Origin: CAYYYG01 sp964476135
GTDB taxonomy: Bacteria; Patescibacteriota; Microgenomatia; UBA1406; GWC2-37-13
DNA: 64,000 nucleotides
Direction: 5' to 3'
NCBI GenBank assembly: GCA_964476135.1
Contig: CAYYYG010000001.1
Coordinates: 32,525 to 96,524, forward strand
Numbering within the stretch: the stretch's first letter is position 1; every line of letters begins with the position of its first letter. The translations under genes and the position numbers were made by a program. Below the pieces are notes generated by a model. That model was given only the letters and a program-made list of their open reading frames with translations. It did not search any database and was not told the DNA's origin. This document shows, one piece after another, positions 1 through 9,484 of this stretch.

Positions 1-864
1 GTCTTTGGGATATTTTTCTTCAATCGAGTCCCAAGGATCTTTACTAAATCTCTTTATAGAAAGGTTTAGTTTCAAATCTGTTTCATTTTTTTCGACTACG
101 ATAACATTGATGGTTTCTCCCTGACGTACGTAGGAGGCGGTATCGGTTACTTTTTCCCATGATATTTCCGATATGTGAACAAGTCCTTCGACTCCACTAA
201 CTTCACAAAAGACTCCGAATTCTGAAACACCAAGCACCTTAGCTTCATACTTTTCTCCGACTTTTATTTCATCGAATCGTTTTTTTAATTCTTTATGAGA
301 TATGTTCAGTGCAGATGCCTTCTGTGAAACTACCAATCTATTTTTTATCTGGTCCACTTCAAGAACTTTAACCTTAACCTTTTGTTTCTCCAGTTTTTCC
401 GGGTTATTGAGATAGTCTACTGTAAGCTGGATTTTCGGAATGACGCCGCGAATGCCCATAAAGTCTATAAAAACTCCACCTTTTCCATACTCGCCGCAGA
501 CAACCTCAATATTTTCTTCCTTATCTTTCTTTTCTTTGAGAATCTCCCATTTTCCTTTTTCGAAGAATTTTCGCATAGATACAACCGGAAATCCTTCTCT
601 TGATTCTTCCGATATCACGCGCACATGTACATTATCGCCGATTTTGAGATAAGGCAGATATGTGGATATTTCCTTTACTTCTCGATCGCCAAGAACAGCG
701 TGGGCTTTGCCCCCGACATTAAAAGTAACGCCTTTTTTTGATAAAGCAACAATCATCGCGTCAAGTTCTTGATTTTTTTTGACTGTTGAAACCGAGCCTT
801 GCTGCAGAAGTGAGTCCATTAGGTTGAGGGTTTTGGCTGGGTTTTTAGTTTTCTTTTTTGTCAT
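1..864 (-). CDS. rpsA: 30S ribosomal protein S1-like, S1/OB-fold repeats (3' end cut by window)
   Basis: The visible 288 residues run off the left edge of the window. They contain successive S1 RNA-binding repeats. The third is the clearest, with GEKYEAKVLGVSEFGVF followed by EGLVHISEIS, the usual S1 pattern. S1 binds mRNA on the 30S subunit and helps initiation on weakly structured leaders. A first repeat with GKGGVFIDFMGIRGVIP is also visible. The ATG at 862-864 is preceded by a strong AGGAGGA about 13 nt upstream. A -35 TTGTTT (938-933), a 17-nt spacer and a -10 TAAAGT (915-910) place a promoter just ahead. The leader carries a small CCTACC/GGTAGG hairpin (889-904). Confidence 0.88.
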   Translation of the reverse strand, partial: MTKKKTKNPAKTLNLMDSLLQQGSVSTVKKNQELDAMIVALSKKGVTFNVGGKAHAVLGDREVKEISTYLPYLKIGDNVHVRVISEESREGFPVVSMRKFFEKGKWEILKEKKDKEENIEVVCGEYGKGGVFIDFMGIRGVIPKIQLTVDYLNNPEKLEKQKVKVKVLEVDQIKNRLVVSQKASALNISHKELKKRFDEIKVGEKYEAKVLGVSEFGVFCEVSGVEGLVHISEISWEKVTDTASYVRQGETINVIVVEKNETDLKLNLSIKRFSKDPWDSIEEKYPKD

Positions 865-971
865 TGGTTTGAAGCTTCCTCCTTTTTTCCTACCTTGCGG
901 TAGGTTTATACTTTACCAAATGATTGTAAAAAAAACAAGTACATCTTTGTGAGGCTCTTAATGCTATCCCT

Positions 972-1015
972 TTAAAAACAACAATCCTTATCTGCCTTGA
1001 GGGCAGATAAGGATT
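972..1015 (-). terminator. Rho-independent terminator after HU
   Basis: A perfect 14-bp inverted repeat (983-996 with 1002-1015, 5-nt loop) lies just past the HU stop codon. On the minus strand it is followed by TTGTTGTTTTT. The stem is strong enough to end transcription before the S1 promoter. Confidence 0.85.
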
Positions 1016-1030
1016 CTGTTGTTTCTAACG

Positions 1031-1303
1031 TTATTTAATCATTCTTTTCAGGCTTTTTCCTGCTGTAAAGCCAGGAGTTTTTGTGGACGGGATCTGGATA
1101 ACCGCACCTGTCTGCGGATTGCGTCCTTTTCTTGCGGCTCGCTTTCGGACCATGAATGTTCCGAACCCGGTAACGACCACTTTTTCACCTCTCTTCATCG
1201 CGTCGGTAACGGAGCCGAACACTGCGTTAACAGCGTCTTTGGCCGCTTTTGAAGTAAGACCTACTTTTTTACTTACCTGAGCCACTAAATCAGCTTTTGT
1301 CAT
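1031..1303 (-). CDS. hup: DNA-binding protein HU
   Basis: This 90-residue protein has the full length and layout of the HU/IHF family: the N-terminal helical dimer part begins MTKADLVAQVSKKVG. The DNA-bending beta arm carries the family signature GRNPQTGAVIQIP. The arm is followed by the C-terminal PGFTAGKSLKRM helix. HU bends and compacts DNA as a dimer. The start is fixed by an excellent Shine-Dalgarno GAGGAGGTG 7 nt before the ATG. The long leader and strong terminator suggest high, independent expression. Confidence 0.96.
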   Translation of the reverse strand: MTKADLVAQVSKKVGLTSKAAKDAVNAVFGSVTDAMKRGEKVVVTGFGTFMVRKRAARKGRNPQTGAVIQIPSTKTPGFTAGKSLKRMIK

Positions 1304-1417
1304 ATGTTTTCACCTCCTCACAATTAAAATAAATAGTAGTAATTTGTTACGACAACGCCGTCATTTGATCAATGCAAACGCTATCGTGTATTCGTATGCG
1401 CGCTACGGATAGGGAAA

Positions 1418-1446
1418 AGCTTAGTGGTTTTTGGGCTTCTTGTCAA
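1418..1446 (-). promoter_or_regulatory. Promoter of the HU gene
   Basis: The -35 is a perfect TTGACA (1446-1441), followed by a 17-bp spacer and a weak -10 TAAGCT (1423-1418). Transcription would begin near 1411, giving a leader of about 108 nt that ends in the strong Shine-Dalgarno. This contrasts with the many leaderless genes in the window. Confidence 0.55.
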
Positions 1447-1516
1447 TCTATATTTTAAATATCTTTATACAACAATCTATATCAAAATCGTTTTGTCACA
1501 ATAGTACAAATCGAGT

Positions 1517-2974
1517 TTAGATCTTTGTTGTTTCTTCCGCTCGGAATTCTCTTATTATAGTGACTTTAATTTGGCCCGGAAAAACGTCGAATTTTTTTTC
1601 CAAATTTTCCTTAATTTTTTTCGCCAGAATCATGCACTCATCATCATTGATCTCCTCAGGTCTTACAATGATGCGGAGTTCACGCCCAGCCTGAAGTGCA
1701 TAGGCTTCGCGTACGCCTTTTTCTGTTTTGGCGATCTCTTCGATCGTTTTGATTCTTTTTATGTATTCCTGGAGATCCTCATGTCGTGCGCCAGGCCGTC
1801 CACCAGAAACCGCATCGGCGATATATACGATGATCGATTCAATCGAGGGGAACGGAATGTCCTCATGATGCGCAGCGACACAATCAACAACAGGTTTTGG
1901 AAAATGAAACTTATTGAGAAGGTCTACACCGAGGTCTACGTGAGATCCTTCTTTATCGTTTACCACTTTTCCTATATCATGCAGCAGGCAGCCCAACTTA
2001 ACCGTATTCACATTGGCTTTCAGCTCATGGGCGAGGGCGACGCCGATCCTTGTTTCCTCAAGGGTGTGTAAAATCATGTTTTGCCCGTAAGAGTAGCGAT
2101 ATTTGAATCTTCCAAGTAGTTTGGTCACTTCTTGCGGCAGGTTGAAAATACCCACTTTGTGAGCGAGCTCGTTTCCGCTTTTGAAAATGATGAGTTCTAT
2201 CTCTTCTTTTACTTTTTTAACGATTTCCTCGATTCGCTGCGGCTGTATTCGGCCGTCCCTAATCAGTCTTTCAAGAGAAATTCTCGCGATTTCCCGTCTT
2301 ACCGCATCAAATGAGGATAATCTCATTACGCCCTCTTCCTCCAGGTCGACATCTACACCGGTCGCAAGCTCGAAAGCACGGATATTGCGGCCGTCTTTCC
2401 CGATAATGCGACCCTTGAATTCTTCGTTTGGAAGTTGAACTACGGATAAAGTATATTCGGCAGTGTAGTCGGTGGCTCCGTAGCGCATGGAGTCTATCAA
2501 TATTTCCTTTGCCTTTTCTTCTACTGCGATCTTTATTTCCTCCTCAGATTGCTTTATTCTTTTGGCCACATCCGCCTTCAGCTTATCTTCCCATCCGGCG
2601 AGCATTAGGTTGCGGGCCTGGTCTTTTGTCATCTGGGCAACCGATTCCAGTTTTTGTAAAATAAGGTCTTTTTTGTCTTCCAGTTCTTTTTTCAACTGAT
2701 CGATTTTTTGCTTTTCGCGATCGATCTGTCCGCGGTCACGATTAATTGAGTTTCTCGTTTCCTCAAGTTGCTGTTCTTTTCTGTTTAGAGTTTTTTCCAG
2801 CTCGATGCCTTCCGTAAGTGTTTTTCGTGCTTCGCGCTCGGCTTCCTGCTTAATTTTCAGAGCTTCCTCGTTTGCTTTAAGCACGATTTCTTTTGCCTTT
2901 TGTTTGGTGCGCAATAACTCCTCCTGACGCTCCTCTTCGCTCTGGAAGAGACGTCTTAAAAATGACTTAAACAT
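1517..2974 (-). CDS. rny: Ribonuclease Y, without the usual membrane anchor
   Basis: At 485 residues it has the RNase Y order: a long charged coiled coil (about 10-160), a KH RNA-binding domain with GRIIGKDGRNIRAFE (about residue 190), an HD phosphohydrolase domain with LLHDIGK and a second metal-site AHHED, then the C-terminal tail. RNase Y starts mRNA decay by endonucleolytic cleavage. Family members normally open with a transmembrane helix; this one opens MFKSFLRRLFQSEEE. An in-frame TGA (3001-2999) lies 27 nt upstream of the ATG, so no anchor has been missed by choosing too short a start. The amphipathic first turn could still touch the membrane. Confidence 0.93.
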   Translation of the reverse strand: MFKSFLRRLFQSEEERQEELLRTKQKAKEIVLKANEEALKIKQEAEREARKTLTEGIELEKTLNRKEQQLEETRNSINRDRGQIDREKQKIDQLKKELEDKKDLILQKLESVAQMTKDQARNLMLAGWEDKLKADVAKRIKQSEEEIKIAVEEKAKEILIDSMRYGATDYTAEYTLSVVQLPNEEFKGRIIGKDGRNIRAFELATGVDVDLEEEGVMRLSSFDAVRREIARISLERLIRDGRIQPQRIEEIVKKVKEEIELIIFKSGNELAHKVGIFNLPQEVTKLLGRFKYRYSYGQNMILHTLEETRIGVALAHELKANVNTVKLGCLLHDIGKVVNDKEGSHVDLGVDLLNKFHFPKPVVDCVAAHHEDIPFPSIESIIVYIADAVSGGRPGARHEDLQEYIKRIKTIEEIAKTEKGVREAYALQAGRELRIIVRPEEINDDECMILAKKIKENLEKKFDVFPGQIKVTIIREFRAEETTKI

Positions 2975-3213
2975 AGGATATTTATTAATTATCGAAGATC
3001 AGACCGCAGGCAATCTATAAATATACAGCCCAACACCCAATAGACAGATTAAGTAAAATCGCTACCAGATATGAATGTCTTATTAGGATTTACTGTATGA
3101 AGTGTTCCACGAGTAATTAAATTAAATGTGGTCCAGATTTTTTTATAGATGTGGCCTGAATTCATGTACCAGTCTTATTCGATTCTTATACGAAATTTAT
3201 AATTGTATGTATT

Positions 3214-3696
3214 TTACTCTGTTTCCTCTAGTTTATCAACAACTTTTTTGATCGTTTCCCAGGAAAAACCCCTTGACTGAAGGAAAGAAGCGGATTTTTT
3301 GAACCGGTCTATTTTGGGCAAATCGGAGATTTTTCTCCAGCGAGTCTGAAGTGCGTTAAGTGCCATTTCTGTTTCATCTTGTGTGTTTTCGGAAAAATAC
3401 TCGTCTATCAGCTGTTTTTCTACCCCCAGGCGTATAAGTTCTCCCTTTAGTACATACTGGCTTTTTTGTTTGCGGCTGTTTCGTGAGCTGACAAACCAGT
3501 TGATAAACGCAGGATCATCAATATACTTCTTCTCTTCTAAAATTTTCAGAGCATCTTCTATTGTTTGTGTTGTCCAGCCGAGATTTTCACCTTTTTTCAA
3601 TAGATATTTTTCGATCTCTTTTTTTGTCCGCGCCCTGAATTTTAGGTAAAAGTAGGCAAAATTCAGTGCCTGGTTCAGATCGTCTTTTGCGCTCAT
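3214..3696 (-). CDS. recX: Regulatory protein RecX
   Basis: The 160-residue protein is made of three-helix repeats typical of RecX. It includes the N-terminal RARTKKEIEKYLLKKG and the central KYIDDPAFINWFVSSR. RecX binds within the groove of RecA filaments and limits their growth. It starts 16 nt after the recA stop, so the two are probably one transcript. No SOS operator is obvious upstream of recA. Confidence 0.9.
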   Translation of the reverse strand: MSAKDDLNQALNFAYFYLKFRARTKKEIEKYLLKKGENLGWTTQTIEDALKILEEKKYIDDPAFINWFVSSRNSRKQKSQYVLKGELIRLGVEKQLIDEYFSENTQDETEMALNALQTRWRKISDLPKIDRFKKSASFLQSRGFSWETIKKVVDKLEETE

Positions 3697-3712
3697 GATG
3701 TTTTGGTAATCT

Positions 3713-4714
3713 TTACTGCGGCTGCGACACTTTTTCGGTCGTATCTTTTATTATCTGTTTTTTTAGTTTTTCGTCCTTTTCGAGCACTTCCTTTATTTGT
3801 TCTTTTCCCTGGGCAAGCGTCTGGTCTTTGTACTTCAAAAAGGAACCGCTCTTAGTAATCACCCCTGCGTTAATTGCCGTGTCCACAAGTCCTTCCATGC
3901 GATCCACTCCTTCCGCAGTAATCACAATCTCAGCTTCCTTAAAAGGTGGTGCTACTTTGTTTTTAACGATTTTGACTCGTGCTCTCGCCCCGTACACATT
4001 GCCATTTTTTTTCAAAGTTTCGATTTTTCTGACATCCATTCTCACAGAGGCGTAAAACTTGAGTGCCATACCTCCGGTGGTTGTTTCGGGATTGCCGAAC
4101 ATTACGCCTATTTTCAGGCGCAGCTGGTTGGTAAAAATTATTGTGGTTTTGGATTTGGAAACAACTCCGGTGAGCTTGCGAAGCGCCTGTGACATCAGCC
4201 TTGCCTGGACACCCATTTGGGAGTCACCCATCTCTCCTTCTATCTCGGAGCGTGGAACAAGCGCTGCGACCGAGTCGACAACAACAAGATCAATACCGCC
4301 TGATCGTATAAGCGCTTCGGTGATTTCAAGTGCCTGCTCACCTGTGTCCGGCTGGGAAACAAGCAGGTCTTCTAGTTTGACACCGATAATTTTCGCCCAG
4401 GCCGGATCAAGAGCGTGTTCCGCATCGACGAATGCGGCAGTCCCTCCGGCTTTTTGAGTCTCGGCTATTAACGATAGACAGAGAGTAGTTTTTCCTGAAG
4501 ATTCAGGGCCGAAAATTTCAATAATTCTGCCTTTTGGCACTCCCCCGACCCCAAGTGCAAAATCGAGAGGCATGATGCCTGTTGGAATTACATCGATTGC
4601 CGCTGCTGGTTTTTCACCTAGTCTCATAATCGATCCCTTACCGAACTGCTTTTGTATCTGTTCGATCGCCATGTTTATTGCCTGTTTTTTTGGGCTATTG
4701 TCAGATGGTTTCAT
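3713..4714 (-). CDS. recA: Recombinase RecA
   Basis: The 333-residue ATPase has Walker [11 protein letters not shown] near residue 69, the [15 protein letters not shown]alker B segment and loop regions ([17 protein letters not shown]) that contact DNA. RecA coats single-stranded DNA, exchanges strands and supports repair. The C-terminal acidic tail is short. It heads a recA-recX operon on the minus strand. AT-rich sequence with TATAAA lies about 20 nt before the ATG. Confidence 0.97.
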   Translation of the reverse strand: MKPSDNSPKKQAINMAIEQIQKQFGKGSIMRLGEKPAAAIDVIPTGIMPLDFALGVGGVPKGRIIEIFGPESSGKTTLCLSLIAETQKAGGTAAFVDAEHALDPAWAKIIGVKLEDLLVSQPDTGEQALEITEALIRSGGIDLVVVDSVAALVPRSEIEGEMGDSQMGVQARLMSQALRKLTGVVSKSKTTIIFTNQLRLKIGVMFGNPETTTGGMALKFYASVRMDVRKIETLKKNGNVYGARARVKIVKNKVAPPFKEAEIVITAEGVDRMEGLVDTAINAGVITKSGSFLKYKDQTLAQGKEQIKEVLEKDEKLKKQIIKDTTEKVSQPQ

Positions 4715-4794
4715 GATTTTAAGAAAATTTTATAAAACTCCGGTATCATTGTAGCAGAATAGAAAACTTTGTCCATCGCATATATGCGACAAAA

Positions 4795-5724
4795 TCACAC
4801 CACGTAAAAGAGAGTTACTACAATAAGGCCCCATAAGACCATAGTGGTTATAAGAGGTTTATCTGTGGTGATTATTTTTTCCGGCCTCTCGCCTTCCGAT
4901 TTATCGTAAAGCAGCTGCGCGTATCTTGATAATCCGTAAACAACTACCGGAATTGTAACCATCATCCATTTTCTTGCTTCAAAATCAGGATACCAGCTCG
5001 AAACCAGTGTGGAAAGAATTCCGTTTGTTGCCGGCAGCTTTTCAATATTATAAGTATATGTTGCGTAGCTGATGAGAGTTGCAGTCGCAAATACATAAGT
5101 TAAAAAATCAAGAAGCGGTCCCTTGTAGCCATACAGCGACTCCCTCGTGCCTTGAACATTGGATTTCAGCTCTGCGTGCCGTTTTATGGTCGCCATAAAA
5201 AGCGAGATGAAAAATATCGTCAGCAAGAGCCATATTGGAATATGAAATCCGGATACCACTTCTCCGGCAAAGGTACGGATCATGAAAGAAAAGGAAATCG
5301 CAAAAATATCGATGAGGGGATATTTTTTCAGATATAGAGAATATAAAAAATGGAGAAGTATAAAACCGAGCGCAAGTAAAAAGAACTGCACCGAGATCCC
5401 AAGTGCGATCAGTAAAGATATTAATGTAAGAATAAATACGAAAAATGTTGCTTGTGCGATAGTGATTTTTCCTGAAGCAAGCGGGCGGTTTCTTTTTACC
5501 GGATGATTTTTATCGTACTTGTAATCTATTATGTCGTTCAGGATATAGGATGCTGATGAGAGTAGGCAGAAATTCACAAAGGCGTATAAGCTTACAGATA
5601 ATTCGTTCCATTGGAATAAGTTTCCGGAAAATAATATAGCAGTTAAAACAACTAGGTTTTTGATCCACTGATTTACTCTCAATACCCGTGCCGTAAGATA
5701 AAGGGAGTCTTTATATTTCATCAC
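4795..5724 (-). CDS. UbiA-family prenyltransferase, decaprenyl-phosphate phosphoribosyltransferase-like
   Basis: This integral membrane protein of about 309 residues has nine or so hydrophobic helices. The first Asp-rich motif is NDIIDYKYD near residue 63, followed by HPVKRNRPLASG. That combination is characteristic of the UbiA branch that moves phosphoribose from PRPP to decaprenyl phosphate, which leads to arabinose-type envelope sugars. The second UbiA motif is less clear. A TATAAT box (5735-5730) puts the transcript start beside a GTG (5724) and an ATG (5721); either may be used. Sugar-isomerase genes are transcribed away from it. Other UbiA substrates cannot be excluded. Confidence 0.75.
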   Translation of the reverse strand: MMKYKDSLYLTARVLRVNQWIKNLVVLTAILFSGNLFQWNELSVSLYAFVNFCLLSSASYILNDIIDYKYDKNHPVKRNRPLASGKITIAQATFFVFILTLISLLIALGISVQFFLLALGFILLHFLYSLYLKKYPLIDIFAISFSFMIRTFAGEVVSGFHIPIWLLLTIFFISLFMATIKRHAELKSNVQGTRESLYGYKGPLLDFLTYVFATATLISYATYTYNIEKLPATNGILSTLVSSWYPDFEARKWMMVTIPVVVYGLSRYAQLLYDKSEGERPEKIITTDKPLITTMVLWGLIVVTLFYVV

Positions 5725-5810
5725 CGATCATTATACTATATTAACAATCCGGACTTGACGGAAACGAGTTTATTGTATTAATACGATCAATATAGTAAGA
5801 TACTGTAATA

Positions 5811-6938
5811 ATGTTTTCCTTAAAACGACCATATTTAATCGTCCCACAGCTTATTGAGCAACCTACTTGGGGTGGTGAATACATCCTCGATATGAAAGGC
5901 TGGTCTAATCTCCCAGGCCTTAAAGGAAAAAAAATTGGTCAAAGCTACGAGCTCTTCGGTCGTTCCAAGCTGCTTCTAAACATCGACGACACCGATTTCA
6001 GTAGGTTTCTCCCAGAAATAAGCTCATCCGAGGGCCATATGTTTCGAAACGACGATTATCATCTTATAGAAGGTAAGGATTTTATTACTGTTGGTCATGT
6101 TTCCAAACACATGCCGCTCCTTCTGAAGATGAATCAGGCGTATGGAAATTCTTTTCAGCTCCATATCAAGCCGGGAGTTGTTCATCCCCACTGGAAGCCC
6201 AAGCCTGAATCATGGTACTACTTTGAACCCGGATTAGTCAGTTTTGGCATAAAGGAAGGCAAAAATGTAGACGAGTACAAGAAGGTGTGTCACCTTGTTG
6301 ATCAGGAAATGAATCGTTTAAGTATGCTGGTTAAGGCCGGTGAAATGAATATAGAAGCGGCAAAAGCACAGGCGGAAGATTTCATCAAAAAAAACAATCC
6401 AAAAGAATTCGTGAATATCCATGAAACACAAAAAGATTCGATCATCGATCTGAGCTCCGGCGCGGTACATCACTCATGGGAGGAAGATCGTAAAAGATTT
6501 CCGAAAGGTAATATTTTATATGAAATACAGCTTGACGTAATGGACCCGATATGTACGATCAGGTCTTTCGACCAAGGTAAAATGAAAGAGGACGGATCGA
6601 TAAGAAAGATTCACATTGATGATTATTTTCAATACATCGACACAGATCCGGCTGCCAACGACATAAAAAACGCTACCCGACACGCTCGAGGCAATAGTTT
6701 ATTGAAAACTCCTTACTACTCGATGGACAGGATTGAAATCAAGCATGATTTTGGTGATAGGACTGGGAATAATTTTGTCCATCTTTTCGTACGCGAGGGC
6801 GCCGTAAGTGTTGAGGCGGTCGACGGCAAAGTACGGGTTGCGCAAGGTCATTCTTGCTTTTTGCCTAAAGAAGTCGGCTTTTATAAAATCCTGCCTCAGA
6901 CTGCTCGGGCGGTTGTGTTAAAAAGTTATTGTCCATGA
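5811..6938 (+). CDS. Class I mannose-6-phosphate isomerase-like cupin protein
   Basis: The 375-residue protein resembles type I phosphomannose isomerases, which use a zinc-binding cupin barrel to interconvert mannose-6-P and fructose-6-P. PTWGGEYI near the N-terminus, QLHIKPGVVHPHWKPKPESWYY about residues 115-140 and a C-terminal cupin half (FVHLFVREGAVSVEAVDG) support this. The insert between residues 150 and 240 is charged and unusual. A GATACT box ends 6 nt before the ATG. The phosphoglucose isomerase gene follows after 1 nt, so the pair probably share a hexose-phosphate role. Confidence 0.7.
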   Translation: MFSLKRPYLIVPQLIEQPTWGGEYILDMKGWSNLPGLKGKKIGQSYELFGRSKLLLNIDDTDFSRFLPEISSSEGHMFRNDDYHLIEGKDFITVGHVSKHMPLLLKMNQAYGNSFQLHIKPGVVHPHWKPKPESWYYFEPGLVSFGIKEGKNVDEYKKVCHLVDQEMNRLSMLVKAGEMNIEAAKAQAEDFIKKNNPKEFVNIHETQKDSIIDLSSGAVHHSWEEDRKRFPKGNILYEIQLDVMDPICTIRSFDQGKMKEDGSIRKIHIDDYFQYIDTDPAANDIKNATRHARGNSLLKTPYYSMDRIEIKHDFGDRTGNNFVHLFVREGAVSVEAVDGKVRVAQGHSCFLPKEVGFYKILPQTARAVVLKSYCP

Positions 6939-6939
6939 T

Positions 6940-8259
6940 ATGTTATTTCACTATCAATCATCATGTCTCCTTGAAAAAAAATTTATAAATGCAACATTTT
7001 CTCAACTGTCGGATTATTTAGCTCATCTAAATAAGGTGGCAGAAAGCGGATCATATAATTTTCCGGAAAGCTCTATCAATCTTCCCGCCGATGAAAATTT
7101 ATTGCAAACCGTCATCGAAACAGCAAAAAGATTCGGCGGTAAAAAAATAAAATACATAATCGATATCGGTATCGGAGGCTCCAATTTAGGTACAAAAGCG
7201 ATATATGATGCGCTTGTCGGTTTTTATGACAATCTCGAGGTAGGTAGGTATCCGAAGATTTTTTTCGCCGATACCACTAATCCGGTGTTTCTTTCAAAGC
7301 TTGTATGTTTGATAGAGTCTCAAGTTCAGTCGCCGGAAGAGATAGTGGTCAATGCAATCAGTAAATCTGGCGGAACCACCGAAACGACCGCGAACATGGA
7401 AATAATCCTGCAGGCCGTTAGGAATAAATTTGGAAACGATGGATTAAAAAGAGTCGTGGTCACAAGCGGCGAAGGGTCTAAGTTCTGGCAAGGTGCGAAA
7501 AGTAATGGTGTGGAAACCCTCGCTTTACCAGATACAGTCGGCGGACGCTACTCTGTTTTTTCAACAGTTGGCTTATTTCCGCTTGCTGTTGCCGGATTCG
7601 ATATCACAGCACTTCTTGAGGGGGCGCTTTCTGTTAGAGCACAGTGTTTGCTCAAAGAGGTGGAAAAAAATCCCGCCATTATGTCGGCGATTTTCCTTTA
7701 CGTTCACGCCAAGGAGGGCAGGGTTATTAATGATAATTTTGTTTTTAACCAGGAATTGGAGTCGGTTGGTAAATGGTACCGGCAGCTTATGGGTGAGAGC
7801 ATCGGAAAAGAGCACGATTTAGATGGTAAAGTAGTCCATGCCGGAATAACGCCCACAGTTTCTGTCGGATCAACTGATCTACATTCGGTGGGACAGTTAT
7901 ATCTTGGCGGTCCGCGAGACAAAACCACAACATTCATTTCCGCAGCAAAAAATTCTGCAGATGTGCAGATTCCTTCATCGCCCCTCATGCCTGGTCTGGT
8001 TGACAGTATATACGGGAAAAATGCCTCCGATATTATGAGAGCAATCTTAACCGGCGTCAAGGAAGCCTACAAAAAACAACGATTACCTTTTGTCGAGGTG
8101 CAACTGGAAGAAATTTCTGAATATTCCCTGGGAGAGTTCCTGCAATATAAAATGATCGAAATGATGTATTTAGGAAAATTATTGAATGTAAACACCTTCG
8201 ATCAGCCACATGTGGAGCTGTATAAAATCGAGACGAAAAAGGTATTAGAAGGAAATTAA
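6940..8259 (+). CDS. pgi: Glucose-6-phosphate isomerase
   Basis: This 439-residue protein has the two SIS-type sugar-isomerase folds: IGGSNLGTKAIYDAL near residue 80, SKSGGTTET near 140 and GGRYSVFSTVGLFPLAVAG near 200. The latter is the family signature. It interconverts glucose-6-P and fructose-6-P and would feed the fused Zwf-Gnd enzyme at 43,932-46,292. It is coupled to the upstream isomerase-like gene (1-nt gap) and meets the Nudix gene head-on with only 2 nt between stops. Confidence 0.93.
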   Translation: MLFHYQSSCLLEKKFINATFSQLSDYLAHLNKVAESGSYNFPESSINLPADENLLQTVIETAKRFGGKKIKYIIDIGIGGSNLGTKAIYDALVGFYDNLEVGRYPKIFFADTTNPVFLSKLVCLIESQVQSPEEIVVNAISKSGGTTETTANMEIILQAVRNKFGNDGLKRVVVTSGEGSKFWQGAKSNGVETLALPDTVGGRYSVFSTVGLFPLAVAGFDITALLEGALSVRAQCLLKEVEKNPAIMSAIFLYVHAKEGRVINDNFVFNQELESVGKWYRQLMGESIGKEHDLDGKVVHAGITPTVSVGSTDLHSVGQLYLGGPRDKTTTFISAAKNSADVQIPSSPLMPGLVDSIYGKNASDIMRAILTGVKEAYKKQRLPFVEVQLEEISEYSLGEFLQYKMIEMMYLGKLLNVNTFDQPHVELYKIETKKVLEGN

Positions 8260-8261
8260 AC

Positions 8262-8669
8262 TCAGGCGAATATTTCCTGTAATCTTTTTTTAATATTCGG
8301 GTGGAATTCCATCGTATCCAAATCTTTTTTCGACACCCAACGGTATTCAAGTAATGTTTTTTCCAGAGAAACCGGCGCGGTATTTTCTACGTGGCATAAA
8401 AAATGTTGACCGTGGTAAAACCAACCACCGCTTTCAAAAACATCCTCACCTATCCACTTGTGATCAATTACTTTCAAGCCAACCTCCTCAAGTGTTTCTC
8501 TCTTCAATCCGTCTATTATAGCCTCCGGAGGCTCGATTTTACCTCCAGGTATAGTCCAGAAACCGCCATCAACCGGTTCTGTTGGTGATTTTTTTACTAC
8601 TAATATTTGTTTTTGGTTGTTTTCTATGAATGCTGCGACTGCAAGCACAACCGGGTATTTGTCTAACAT
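8262..8669 (-). CDS. Nudix hydrolase
   Basis: The 135-residue protein is a single Nudix domain. The Nudix box is complete: GKIEPPE, seven residues, then RETLEEVGL, which binds the catalytic Mg2+. An N-terminal AAFIENNQKQILVVKK strand and a C-terminal YRWVSKKDL segment complete the fold, close to MutT and ADP-ribose types. The substrate cannot be told. A TAAAAT box (8681-8676) ends 6 nt before the ATG, so the mRNA is probably leaderless. Confidence 0.88.
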   Translation of the reverse strand: MLDKYPVVLAVAAFIENNQKQILVVKKSPTEPVDGGFWTIPGGKIEPPEAIIDGLKRETLEEVGLKVIDHKWIGEDVFESGGWFYHGQHFLCHVENTAPVSLEKTLLEYRWVSKKDLDTMEFHPNIKKRLQEIFA

Positions 8670-8713
8670 TGTTACATTTTACTCGATGCGATAGATTTTT
8701 ACAACGGTCCGAA

Positions 8714-9427
8714 TTAATTTAGTAGATATTTTTCAACTGCCCCAAAAACCATATGGTTTGTGAATGCGTAGCTTAGGTTATGCGGAAGTAGGTAACGGCT
8801 TTTGACCGAAGGCGTCGGAAACAGCCAGAGCATTCCCGAATCCAGCTGGATAAGTTTATTATCGTAAATGACAAGATTACTAGAAAGCTGGATCTCCGGT
8901 ATTTGATTGTGATTTTTTATGTATCTCTCAAGCGGCTGATGGTAGTTGAGCAGATATTTGTATGCAGTGTCAAAGCCCATTAAATCCAGACTGCAACCAT
9001 CATGTCTAAGCAGATCCCTGTTTTTTTCTAATATTTCTTTTAACTGCATCCTTAAGTCGTAGTTATTTATAAGCGCGGACGTTGTCAGGGGTCTAAATTC
9101 CGGCACAAACTGCGACGCGATGAGGCCGGTATCATAGGGAGTCTCGACGACGGTTGTTTCAGGGCACGGAATTTCATATTTTTTAAGAAGCAGCGACTCT
9201 TCCTGCAGCTGCTCGTTCGTTGGCGCGCCTAAATAAGGTATGTTTTTTGGAATTTTAACAATGCCAGCGTTGTCTCCGATTGAATATATGTTATTAAAAA
9301 AACCCTTCTCGTTTAGAGGTCTTAGTGTTTGATGAAATCCCTGACCAAAAGCCGCATCCGCAAGAAGTATATCTCTTGATGGTATTTTGCAGCCGTTTTC
9401 TGAATGTTTTTTTGTTTCCGTCAACAT
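8714..9427 (-). CDS. Uncharacterised protein with possible protein-kinase-like fold
   Basis: I do not recognise this 237-residue protein by family. The order of short motifs suggests an aminoglycoside-phosphotransferase-like fold: GIVKIP could supply the nucleotide lysine, QFVPEFRPL a hinge, HDGCSLDLMG a catalytic loop and LIQLDSGM the metal-binding Asp. That reading is inference and the glycine-rich loop is not clear. Its ATG lies inside the T-tract side of the glnA terminator, so it may live on read-through from glnA. Confidence 0.45.
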   Translation of the reverse strand: MLTETKKHSENGCKIPSRDILLADAAFGQGFHQTLRPLNEKGFFNNIYSIGDNAGIVKIPKNIPYLGAPTNEQLQEESLLLKKYEIPCPETTVVETPYDTGLIASQFVPEFRPLTTSALINNYDLRMQLKEILEKNRDLLRHDGCSLDLMGFDTAYKYLLNYHQPLERYIKNHNQIPEIQLSSNLVIYDNKLIQLDSGMLWLFPTPSVKSRYLLPHNLSYAFTNHMVFGAVEKYLLN

Positions 9428-9429
9428 AA

Positions 9430-9459
9430 AATAAAGGCGACCGTCAGGCCGCCCTTATT
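9430..9459 (-). terminator. Probable terminator after glnA
   Basis: A 13-bp imperfect inverted repeat (9430-9442 with 9447-9459, two mismatches, 4-nt loop) with a GC core lies downstream of glnA. On the minus strand it is followed by TTTATTTTA. It overlaps the 5' edge of the next gene. Confidence 0.6.
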
Positions 9460-9484
9460 CTATCATACATACTTACTACGCTTG

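Noticed and set aside
889..904. CCTACC/GGTAGG hairpin in the S1 leader as a terminator or riboswitch
   Set aside because: Only 6 bp with a 4-nt loop, and it lies upstream of the Shine-Dalgarno with no other conserved part.
1571..2071. Plus-strand frame of 166 codons opposite RNase Y
   Set aside because: It lies fully inside the RNase Y gene, shows no domain and has no start signal.
7704..8060. Minus-strand frame of 118 codons inside pgi
   Set aside because: It is a shadow of the pgi gene with no motif or start signal.
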